37,211 nt of DNA, taken from positions 1-37,211 of the forward strand of contig JAILBR010000034.1 of NCBI GenBank assembly GCA_024680795.1, written 5' to 3'. The translations under genes and the position numbers were made by a program. Below the pieces are notes generated by a model, which searched no databases, was not told the origin of the DNA, and saw only the letters and a program-made list of their open reading frames with translations. This document shows positions 15,603-23,439 of the stretch, one piece after another. Numbering within the stretch: the stretch's first letter is position 1; each line of letters opens with the position of its first letter. The DNA comes from Bacilli bacterium (GTDB taxonomy: Bacteria > Bacillota_I > Bacilli_A > RFN20 > CAG-826).

Positions 15603-15632
15603 ACCTAGTTACGCTTTTTCAGCGCAAGAATG

Positions 15633-15662
15633 ATATTAGCATAGAACTTTTATTAAAATCAA
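15633..15662 (-). promoter_or_regulatory. tRNA operon promoter
   Basis: Minus strand: TTGATT (15662-15657), 18-nt spacer ending TGC (extended -10), TAATAT (15638-15633), about 30 nt before tRNA-Asn. Confidence 0.6.
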
Positions 15663-15703
15663 CAACAAAAACGTTTATTTTTCAAAAGTTACTATGTAAT
15701 TCG

Positions 15704-15928
15704 TTACTTTGCCTTTTTAACGATAAGATTTAAGACGTCTTTAAGTGTTTTGCATCCTTCAATTTCATCACTTGAAAATTCAATGCCAAACACCTCTTCA
15801 ATCTCTAACATAACTTCAACGAGATCCAAAGAGTCTAAACCTAATTCAGATAAATTGTCTTCTTCTTTTAAATTTGAAATATCAACTCTTTTAGCGATAA
15901 TCTTACTGACTTCATTTTTGATGTCCAT
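15704..15928 (-). CDS. acpP: Acyl carrier protein
   Basis: 74 residues, the normal length. Carries growing acyl chains on a phosphopantetheine arm during fatty acid and phospholipid synthesis. Seen: ELGLDSLDLVEVML with the attachment serine S33 in DSLD, and a net acidic four-helix layout. AGGAGG precedes the ATG by a normal distance. It stands alone between the tRNAs and the pilus-like operon, separated from the latter by that operon's terminator, so no functional link to the pilus is implied. A second, specialised ACP cannot be excluded since no fatty acid genes are nearby. Confidence 0.95.
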   Translation of the reverse strand: MDIKNEVSKIIAKRVDISNLKEEDNLSELGLDSLDLVEVMLEIEEVFGIEFSSDEIEGCKTLKDVLNLIVKKAK

Positions 15929-15980
15929 AGATGTATCCTCCTGTAACTAGTTTATTTTACAATTTGTAAAGTATGCAAGC

Positions 15981-16033
15981 AATAAAAAGGCACATATTTA
16001 TCTGCCTATCGTGATAAACGATAATATGTGCCT
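15981..16033 (-). terminator. Terminator of the Tad-like operon
   Basis: An 11-bp stem (AGGCACATATT at 15988-15998 with AATATGTGCCT at 16023-16033) encloses a smaller hairpin (TATCGT/ACGATA, 16007-16023). On the minus strand it is followed by TTTTTATT. It lies 7 nt after the pilin stop. Confidence 0.85.
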
Positions 16034-16039
16034 AATTAG

Positions 16040-16225
16040 TTAGTCGTTGTTATAACTTAGTAATGGCCTTTTAAGCGTATTTTCAACACCTGTGGTCATG
16101 TCTGTGGATTTTTCGGTAATCTTTTCTCTTGTTGAGTAGAAGATTCCGGCGATTGTTCCACTGACAGCGCCGAAGATGATTAACACCATGACGATACCAA
16201 GTAGCTGTCCCTTGATTTCTGACAT
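16040..16225 (-). CDS. Small Flp-type pilin candidate
   Basis: 61 residues: a short polar leader MSEIKGQ, one hydrophobic helix (about 8-31, LLGIVMVLIIFGAVSGTIAG), then a short polar tail. This is the size and layout of Flp/Tad major pilins and class III signal peptides, which are cut after a Gly by a prepilin peptidase; here the cut could fall after G6. The usual Glu five residues after the cut is not evident, which is a deviation. AGGAG lies 5 nt before the ATG at 16225, so that start is preferred over the GTG at 16231. It is last in an eight-gene operon with TadA/B/C-like genes, and context is the main support. Confidence 0.65.
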   Translation of the reverse strand: MSEIKGQLLGIVMVLIIFGAVSGTIAGIFYSTREKITEKSTDMTTGVENTLKRPLLSYNND

Positions 16226-16237
16226 TTTCACTCCTTT

Positions 16238-16579
16238 CTATCCATAATATCCAACGACGGTCGTCCTCGAGGCTTTTAACGTCATGACGTCGCTAGATAA
16301 TATAAGTGGATCGTAATTTTGATATATAACAAAGTCCACGACATCCCCATAACTAGGGTTAGATGGACTAATTGTTAGAAATTTAACTTTGTAGTTTTCT
16401 TCAATAACCGATAAAAATTCTTCATCGACTCTTCCACTTTTAGCGATGAGATAACCAATGGTTATACTTTTACTATCTAAATCACTATATGCATAAGAGA
16501 GGCAAATCATATCTCCTCCAATAAGAAGAAACGCTACTACAAATAACATTGATAAAATCATTCCAAGTTTATAAGACAT
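16238..16579 (-). CDS. Pseudopilin-like secreted/membrane protein of the Tad-like operon
   Basis: 113 residues with one N-terminal hydrophobic segment (about 5-30, KLGMILSMLFVVAFLLIGG) and a soluble, mainly beta-looking remainder. The form matches minor pilins of TadE type, but no family is recognised by sequence. Its start overlaps the TadC-like gene by 11 bp and its stop is 12 bp before the pilin start. Likely role: minor subunit or assembly factor of the filament. A plain anchored extracytoplasmic protein is the alternative. Confidence 0.65.
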   Translation of the reverse strand: MSYKLGMILSMLFVVAFLLIGGDMICLSYAYSDLDSKSITIGYLIAKSGRVDEEFLSVIEENYKVKFLTISPSNPSYGDVVDFVIYQNYDPLILSSDVMTLKASRTTVVGYYG

Positions 16580-17252
16580 CGATCAAATCCCCCACGATAG
16601 TTAATATCGACATTGCTAGAACAATCGTTATGGCACCAGCTCCAAATAACGGAAGTGAATCGAGTGTGTCTAGTTTGTTCTTTTTTTGCTCAATAAGATG
16701 AGTTTGATGCTCTTTAGAAATGGTAGAGAATAAAACACTAAATTCGTCAAATTGACCACTGTTTTCCCCATTATCGACCATTTGATAAATCGAGAGCATC
16801 AGCGACTCTATGACATGGTTATCAAACTTTGAAGCAAATGTGATAAATGGCCCTACAGTTTTGTCGCTGTCGATTTGGTTAAGCATTGAAGTAACTGCAT
16901 CTTCCATAAATATTGATGAATATGGAATAAGCAGTTTGAAAGAGTTATAGACATTGTTTCCGTTGGAAATAAATAATTCGAAATATGATAGAAGAGAAAT
17001 GAGTTCATCGAGATGCTCTTTTTTAACGTTTCTCTCCATCGCACTATATCTAGAAACATATAAGTAATTTGCGCCTAATAGCAGAGCTGCACCAATGATA
17101 AATACAATTATTTTCTTTAATAAGAAAAGATAAATAGCGGCGGTTCCTATTAACAAGATGAAATTTATAATTATTAGGAAAGCCATTTCCTTTTGATAAG
17201 ATAGGCCTAAAGCAGTAACACGGTCTTTAAATGATCTTTTCATGTTCATCAT
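16569..17252 (-). CDS. tadC: TadC-like inner-membrane platform protein
   Basis: 227 residues. Two hydrophobic segments near the N-terminus (about 22-42 and 45-68) and one or two at the C-terminus (about 198-225) bracket a helical cytoplasmic region (70-195) with the T2SF-like pattern (LISLLSYFELFISNGNNVYNSF; MVDNGENSGQFDEF). With the TadB-like protein it would form the membrane platform on which the ATPase acts. Shorter than classical TadC (about 300). The start overlaps the TadB-like gene by 26 bp; three nearby ATGs (17252, 17249, 17243) are possible after AAAGGAT. Confidence 0.75.
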   Translation of the reverse strand: MMNMKRSFKDRVTALGLSYQKEMAFLIIINFILLIGTAAIYLFLLKKIIVFIIGAALLLGANYLYVSRYSAMERNVKKEHLDELISLLSYFELFISNGNNVYNSFKLLIPYSSIFMEDAVTSMLNQIDSDKTVGPFITFASKFDNHVIESLMLSIYQMVDNGENSGQFDEFSVLFSTISKEHQTHLIEQKKNKLDTLDSLPLFGAGAITIVLAMSILTIVGDLIDVL

Positions 17253-17946
17253 ATCCTTTGATTTTTATTTTGGTTGCTTCACGAATTAGTAAAAAAATCG
17301 ACACCATTAGGAATAAAGAAATCACTCCCAATGAAACGATAAATATCAATTGATTTTTGATGTAAGAATAGAAGTCAGTTAATGTAAATCTTAATAAAAC
17401 TAATATCGATAAAGATATAGCCCATAAGGTTCCAAAATTAACATACTTTCTATTAGCAAGATTTATAGAACTGGTAACGTATTCTTCGCCATAACGGCAC
17501 TGTTCTAGCAAGTATTTGGTACTTTCTAAGATGTCCCCACCTTCTTCGAGATATAAATCTATAACTTGCAAAAATAACCTATAAATATGAAACGGAAAGT
17601 AATCAGTGTTTAGATATCTTAACTTCTCCATATCGTTCATATTTTCTAAAGATGACATCATGTCAACAAATTCAGAATTCATACTTAATGTTGTATTTTC
17701 TAAAGAAAGAGCAATTACTTTCTTGATTGAAAGAGAAATAACAAAGTTACTAATAAAGTGATAACATTCATGGAATCTTTTCGTCACTTTAGAAAATTTG
17801 ACGATATTAGGAACGTACGCCACAAATGTGAATAAAAGGAAAGCAACAAGCACAGCAGCTGTTAAAAAGATGTTTTCACTTGCGATAAAAATAATGGCGC
17901 TGGTAATAACTGATATGACTATAAAAATTACATGCGTTTTATTCAT
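17227..17946 (-). CDS. tadB: TadB-like inner-membrane platform protein
   Basis: 239 residues. Two hydrophobic segments at the N-terminus (about 5-48), a helical cytoplasmic part (50-165) with the T2SF-type segment VIDLYLEEGGDILESTKYLLEQC, and two more TM segments (about 172-225). T2SF proteins sit in the cytoplasmic membrane and couple the secretion ATPase to pilin assembly. The gene overlaps the ATPase stop by 8 bp and is followed by the similar TadC-like gene, as in tad loci. Confidence 0.78.
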   Translation of the reverse strand: MNKTHVIFIVISVITSAIIFIASENIFLTAAVLVAFLLFTFVAYVPNIVKFSKVTKRFHECYHFISNFVISLSIKKVIALSLENTTLSMNSEFVDMMSSLENMNDMEKLRYLNTDYFPFHIYRLFLQVIDLYLEEGGDILESTKYLLEQCRYGEEYVTSSINLANRKYVNFGTLWAISLSILVLLRFTLTDFYSYIKNQLIFIVSLGVISLFLMVSIFLLIREATKIKIKGYDEHEKII

Positions 17947-19000
17947 TGATTATTCCCGATATAAACCCAGTGTTTTCTAGCTTATTTCCTTTCTTGATTC
18001 TTAATTCTTCAGCGATTTCTTTTGTGAACGGAAAATATGTTTTTTTATCTCCATCCCTTTTAAATAAATGATATGTTTCTCCTTTGTTATTAACATAGTT
18101 AATTTCTGATATGTATCTCATAACTTTTCCTTCTTTTTCTTCCTTGGTTAGGTAGATGTAGAAATGGAAATGATAATAGATATCGTTAAGTACTTCTTCG
18201 TAAATGAGATTATCACCATTTTGCATAACCATTCTGCCCATACGATTTGGGAGAGATTCCGCATCTTTAGAGTGTATGGTTGTTATAATTGGTAGACCCG
18301 TCATGGCACTAGTTAGAACATCTTGCATTTCTTTGCTTCTAGCTTCTGCTAAAATAAGCCAATCAGGGTTATTTCTTAATGCGTTTTTAATAAGAAATGA
18401 TGTTGTGGCGTACGTGTTATTTTCGTCGATTTGCCAGCAAGTAAGATCTAGATAATCATTTCTTACTCGATCAAGTTCCATAACGTTATCAATAACAATC
18501 ACTCTTTCATTTTCTTTCATGTTCATTAGTAGAAACTTTTGAAACTCAGTTTTTCCTGAACTCGTTAAACCTCCTATCACTATTGAGTTTCTAGAATTAA
18601 TTATTTCTCTAACTAGGTGAACTATGCCTTCTGAGAAGAAATTGCTCGTTGGATCAATACGTATTTCTTCACTTCCAATTCTTATAGAGAAAGTTATCAC
18701 TCCCTCATCGTCTATTCTTCCGATTGATTGATGAGTGGCGTTAATACGATATCTACCTACCGAGATATCTAACACTGGGCTTGTAAATGAAAACTGTTTT
18801 TCTGCTATATTGGCTACTTGCCTTATAAAGTCTTTTGCAATCTGATGTTCAATAATAATATCGCTTTTCTTTCTACCTTCACGGTTCGAAACGTAATATA
18901 TGTCCTTTCCGTTATATGAAATATCTGTGACATCCTCATCATCAAGCAAACTCGCGAGAAATGAATTCTTGATGTAAAACAATGCTTTCAATTTATCCAT
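17939..19000 (-). CDS. tadA: Secretion/pilus assembly ATPase, TadA (GspE/VirB11 superfamily)
   Basis: 353 residues. Hexameric motor ATPase that powers filament assembly at the inner membrane face. Seen: N-terminal domain with DISYNGKDIYY (26-36), RYRINATHQSIG (83-94), Walker A GGLTSSGKT (143-151), Asp box VIVIDNVMELD (167-177), Walker B-like WLILAEAR (214-221) with Glu, and His box ITTIHSKDA (239-247). The arginine and glycine patterns fit the TadA/CpaF branch rather than PilB/PilT, whose tetracysteine motif is absent. It lacks the long N-terminal extension of typical CpaF. Neighbours are TadB- and TadC-like proteins. Overlaps the upstream gene by 8 bp. Confidence 0.9.
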   Translation of the reverse strand: MDKLKALFYIKNSFLASLLDDEDVTDISYNGKDIYYVSNREGRKKSDIIIEHQIAKDFIRQVANIAEKQFSFTSPVLDISVGRYRINATHQSIGRIDDEGVITFSIRIGSEEIRIDPTSNFFSEGIVHLVREIINSRNSIVIGGLTSSGKTEFQKFLLMNMKENERVIVIDNVMELDRVRNDYLDLTCWQIDENNTYATTSFLIKNALRNNPDWLILAEARSKEMQDVLTSAMTGLPIITTIHSKDAESLPNRMGRMVMQNGDNLIYEEVLNDIYYHFHFYIYLTKEEKEGKVMRYISEINYVNNKGETYHLFKRDGDKKTYFPFTKEIAEELRIKKGNKLENTGFISGIINE

Positions 19001-19376
19001 TGGAACTCCTATATAATTCGTAATACATCACTCTATGATAGTTGTAGGTTAGAATAAGATGAGCGTCTATTGTCACTTCTACGGCTTCACAATATTTTTC
19101 TATGCACATTGAATGATCGCTTGGTTCGTAGAAGTAATAATCAATTTCATAACTCCTAACATATTTACCTAAAGACTTTTGATAATATTCGTTAAGATGA
19201 TCCTCTATTTCTGAAACCGTGAATTTGCCGTGCCCCGACACACTTTCGATATCTTGATAAAATAATTCAATCGGAGTTGATATAACTGCGCGATTCAAGC
19301 CTTGAATGGTGAAATTCAAATAGAAGAACTGAACAGCAAATAATCCAATAATCGCCGCCATAAATATCATCATCAT
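18993..19376 (-). CDS. TadE-like minor pilin candidate
   Basis: 127 residues with one N-terminal hydrophobic segment (about 2-27) and a polar extracytoplasmic part containing MCIEKYCEA, a CX4C pair that could form a disulfide outside the cell. This is TadE-like in layout, but there is no clear sequence match. ATGA overlap with the preceding gene (4 bp) and 8-bp overlap with the ATPase show tight coupling. Confidence 0.6.
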   Translation of the reverse strand: MMMIFMAAIIGLFAVQFFYLNFTIQGLNRAVISTPIELFYQDIESVSGHGKFTVSEIEDHLNEYYQKSLGKYVRSYEIDYYFYEPSDHSMCIEKYCEAVEVTIDAHLILTYNYHRVMYYELYRSSNG

Positions 19377-20329
19377 TCTTTTAGCCCTCCTTTAATGCAA
19401 TAGTTTGAGTTTGAACAAAAACCAGTAAAATTTTTGTCTTTATAAAACTGCAAAGGAATGTGAATATTATTTAATCCTCTTCCAAAAGAAGGCATATATA
19501 TTTCGAAATCGTACTTTTCTAGCAGTGATAAAGATGATTTTGGGAGATAAAAACTATTTGTTGGTGAAAACCCATTTTGATTTGTGAGAGACATTTGAAA
19601 CGAAGAAGGATCATAAAACATTTCGTTTTTATAAAGGAAAGAAATGGTCTCATCACTTTGTGTACAAGAAAGAGGTATTTGCTTATATGAATTGCTTCCA
19701 GCTGGAATATAAGGGAAGAGATTATATTCGTCTTTAAATCTCAGATACTTGTTATCCGACAATCCAATTAATGGCTTTCCGTCGTCATATTTAAATGTTA
19801 TTTCATCAAGTTCAAGCGTGTTATTTATCGAATTAGTGATGTAATCGACTGTATCTTTAAAACTGATTTTTTCATAGTTTTTTACTGACGTTCTACCAGT
19901 AAACTGAAAGACGGTGTTATTTGTATAAAAATCATTTTCTTTATATAAATATGAGTAAACTTCAGCAGGATTAGTAGGATAAATAATAAATGTTTGTGTC
20001 CCGTCTTTTATTTCGTTTGTCATCGTGAATTCGACGCGTAATCCATCACTGCTCATCCTCCCTTTAGTTCTTAAAGTATAATTAAGATGTGTATCGTTTT
20101 CGGCCAAGCTATAAGACTCAACCGCCAAGCGAGAATTAGTGCGATTGTTATAATATTTGGCTGAGAGAGTAACCGGTTCGGATATACTTAATACACTAAA
20201 ACTGATTGAATAATTTTTTGTGTTTTCAAATGGCCCATAAACTTCACTATTAAATAAATAAGGTAATGAAGGAGAGACAGGCTTTCTCGGTATCATGGCA
20301 AGCGATAGTAACAACCTACTAACTCGCAT
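19373..20329 (-). CDS. Unknown beta-rich protein of the Tad-like operon, possible surface subunit
   Basis: 318 residues from the ATG at 20329, chosen because AGGAGG lies 6 nt upstream; a TTG at 20335 overlaps that site. The N-terminus (MRVSRLLLSLAMIP) is short and only weakly hydrophobic, so export is uncertain. The rest is rich in Ser, Asn, Tyr and Thr with alternating polar/hydrophobic stretches, typical of beta-sandwich surface proteins. The end has FCSNSNYC, a CX5C pair. No family recognised. Position as second gene, before the TadE-like and ATPase genes, suggests a tip, adhesin or assembly component. Confidence 0.7.
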   Translation of the reverse strand: MRVSRLLLSLAMIPRKPVSPSLPYLFNSEVYGPFENTKNYSISFSVLSISEPVTLSAKYYNNRTNSRLAVESYSLAENDTHLNYTLRTKGRMSSDGLRVEFTMTNEIKDGTQTFIIYPTNPAEVYSYLYKENDFYTNNTVFQFTGRTSVKNYEKISFKDTVDYITNSINNTLELDEITFKYDDGKPLIGLSDNKYLRFKDEYNLFPYIPAGSNSYKQIPLSCTQSDETISFLYKNEMFYDPSSFQMSLTNQNGFSPTNSFYLPKSSLSLLEKYDFEIYMPSFGRGLNNIHIPLQFYKDKNFTGFCSNSNYCIKGGLKE

Positions 20330-20624
20330 AAACAAGCCTCCTAAAATGTCTAACTGCCATTCTTCTTTTTCTTAAATATTCTGTTTTAGTAAAAACTATC
20401 TTCCACCACCCATAGTAATCGTTATAGAAGAAATCGTTATTGATGATTAATTTTTCATCATAGCAAAGTTTAGAAAACGCTAATTCAACACGCTTATAAA
20501 ATTGATAATATGGATTATATAAGTCTTCTTCACCGCTCGAGAATCCGGTCAACATGCACTGCTTTTTGCTCGTAAAATAACATTTAACTATTTCTTGAAC
20601 TTCATCTTCATAATCTAATGGCAT
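20319..20624 (-). CDS. Small basic protein leading the Tad-like operon, possible transcription regulator
   Basis: 101 residues from the ATG at 20624, fixed by AAGGAGGTGAG directly upstream. An upstream ATG at 20738 would add 38 Lys-rich residues read from an A/T-rich leader and is rejected. The C-terminal half (YDEKLIINNDFFYN...WWKIVFTKTEYLRKRRMAVRHFRRLVY) looks like the sigma-region-4-like helix-turn-helix of small Mollicutes/Firmicutes proteins such as the MG284/MPN403 group; I hold that comparison loosely. No TM segment. Its stop overlaps the next gene by 11 bp. Autoregulation through the upstream palindrome is plausible. Confidence 0.7.
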   Translation of the reverse strand: MPLDYEDEVQEIVKCYFTSKKQCMLTGFSSGEEDLYNPYYQFYKRVELAFSKLCYDEKLIINNDFFYNDYYGWWKIVFTKTEYLRKRRMAVRHFRRLVYAS

Positions 20625-20849
20625 AATTCTCACCTCCTTATTCTTTTTTTCGAGGGAACATTTTTTCCTCTCATAAAACAAATAGGTGTTTTTTTTAATT
20701 TTTTGACCGATTTTTTTAAATATTTTTTCTTGAAGCATGCTTAATCAACTTGTTGATTACTTTTTTTAAAAATTTTAGTCATTTTTTATCAGTAAAGAAT
20801 TTGAAGCTGCATAAGTTGATTTTTTGAAGAGATAAAATATAATAATTGC
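20625..20849. promoter_or_regulatory. Divergent control region between the Tad-like operon and gmk, with near-perfect palindrome
   Basis: TAATCAACTTGTTGATTA (20742-20759) is an 8-bp inverted repeat with a 2-nt centre, directly beside AAGCATGCTT (20733-20742). A GTTGATT half-site recurs at 20815-20821 and overlaps the gmk -35 (TTGATT, 20816-20821). The gmk -10 TATAAT (20838-20843) ends 6 nt before its ATG. The remainder is very A/T-rich and includes the AAGGAGGTGAG ribosome site (20631-20641) of the minus operon. Confidence 0.55.
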
Positions 20850-21383
20850 ATGATAGTTCTTGCTGGCGCTAGTGCATCCGGAAAAACTGAAGTTGCTAAA
20901 TTATTAGCGGCAAAATACGGCATCACCAAAATTATCACCACCACCACAAGAGACAAAAGGGTTGGCGAAGTTGATAAGAGGGATTACTTTTTCATTACCA
21001 AGGAAGAGTTTGAAAAGAAAATAGAACATGGCGATTTTGTTGAATACACTTTTTATAATGGAAATTTATATGGTTCAACCAAAGATCAAATTGCGCCAGA
21101 TAAATGCGTAGTTATTGATCCAGCCGGATTAAGAAGTTATATTGCCTTAAATGACCCATCAATTATTACTTTCTACCTTGAAACAGATGAAGAAACTAGG
21201 ATTGCTAGAATGAAGTCAAGAGGCGATGATCTAGAGAAGATCAAATCACGTATTGAAAACGACAGAATCGCCTTCAGAAAAGACAATATTGCTAAAGTTG
21301 ATTACGTGATAGATAACTCCTCAAAACACACTTTAGAAGAGATTGCGGAAGAAATTTACAGCCTATATATGAGCAAAAAGTAA
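20850..21383 (+). CDS. gmk: Guanylate kinase
   Basis: 177 residues. Phosphorylates GMP/dGMP to GDP/dGDP with ATP. Seen: P-loop GASASGKTE (6-14), TTTTRDKRVGEVDKRDY with the GMP-binding TR and the RDY element, FVEYTFYNGNLYGS, and IARMKSRGDDLEKIKSRI (lid). It is shorter than the usual 200-210 residues, mainly at the C-terminus, so a guanylate-kinase-like paralogue is a minor alternative. The mRNA appears leaderless: TTGATT, 16 nt, TATAAT, 6 nt, ATG. The -10 to fifth codon region shares 16 bp with the ABC gene promoter at 30149. Confidence 0.92.
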   Translation: MIVLAGASASGKTEVAKLLAAKYGITKIITTTTRDKRVGEVDKRDYFFITKEEFEKKIEHGDFVEYTFYNGNLYGSTKDQIAPDKCVVIDPAGLRSYIALNDPSIITFYLETDEETRIARMKSRGDDLEKIKSRIENDRIAFRKDNIAKVDYVIDNSSKHTLEEIAEEIYSLYMSKK

Positions 21384-21402
21384 AAATTTGCTCTTTTTTT
21401 TA
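21371..21402 (+). terminator. Terminator of gmk
   Basis: GAGCAAA (21371-21377) pairs with TTTGCTC (21387-21393), then a run of T. The stop codon is in the loop. Confidence 0.85.
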
Positions 21403-21454
21403 TTCATTTTTTAACTTTTCTTACAAAATATTAATATTTTTAATGAAAGTTAGT

Positions 21455-22790
<1,336 letters not shown>

Positions 22791-22804
22791 TCACTGATTA
22801 ACCA

Positions 22805-22840
22805 TAAAGAAAACCAGAATCAATTGATTCTGGCTTTTTT
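22805..22840. terminator. Bidirectional terminator between eno and the lipoprotein gene
   Basis: A 20-bp perfect palindrome (CCAGAATCAATTGATTCTGG, 22814-22833) with CTTTTTT on the plus side and TTTTCTTT on the minus side. Confidence 0.9.
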
Positions 22841-22854
22841 GTTAGTTTGAATAT

Positions 22855-23439
22855 TTATTCAACGTGTTTCCAAGTCGCACTTATACTATCAGCAGAGAGA
22901 TATTTAGCTAGCACTTCTTTCTTGCTATTCTCTTTAACGACACTGAAACGTAAAACCGAAGAAGTTGGAAGTCCATCGCTATTATAGAAAGTCACATAAG
23001 AGAAAGCATAACCAACAGCTAAATTGTCGGCCTTGTCTTGATCGTTTGTGATTGTTTTACTATAGACAAACGTTGTTTCGACTCCACCATCTTTTAACTC
23101 ATATGTAAACTCGCTATTATATTTGGCCTTGAATGAATTTGCTTCCGCATCTGCAACTGCATTGAAATTAACGTTTGTAGGTGTAAAGGATGTGTCTATA
23201 TGACTTAATAATGTTCCTTCAACAGAAAGCAATTTATAATTATCGACATAATCAGCAATAATAGTTTGATCGCCTGTTGTTTCTGGAACAGATTCCTTCA
23301 CAAAGGTTGCTTTTTGATAATTTGAATAATCCTTATCTTTATAAAGATTCTTTGCGTCATCGATAGATTTTGCAGAACTATTACAAGCAGAAAGTAGGAT
23401 AGTTGAAATGCCTAGAATGGCTAATAATTTCTTTTTCAT
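22855..23439 (-). CDS. Lipoprotein of unknown function linked to a GPH transporter
   Basis: 194 residues. A classic lipoprotein signal: MKKKLLAILG, hydrophobic core and lipobox LSAC with the lipidated Cys at residue 19. The mature part is small, mixed alpha/beta and rich in Thr, Asp and Lys, with no family I recognise. The ATG shares one base with the transporter stop (TAATG), so the two are translationally coupled. Likely anchored on the outer face of the membrane, where it may help the transporter or bind its substrate; this is inference from context only. Confidence 0.85.
   Translation of the reverse strand: MKKKLLAILGISTILLSACNSSAKSIDDAKNLYKDKDYSNYQKATFVKESVPETTGDQTIIADYVDNYKLLSVEGTLLSHIDTSFTPTNVNFNAVADAEANSFKAKYNSEFTYELKDGGVETTFVYSKTITNDQDKADNLAVGYAFSYVTFYNSDGLPTSSVLRFSVVKENSKKEVLAKYLSADSISATWKHVE

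Noticed and set aside
15704-15928. acpP as a member of the pilus operon
   Set aside because: A strong terminator (15981-16033) and its own AGGAGG site separate it.
20625-20738. 38-residue N-terminal extension of the first pilus-operon gene
   Set aside because: The AAGGAGGTGAG ribosome site lies directly before the internal ATG at 20624, and the extension reads Lys/Phe-rich A/T leader.
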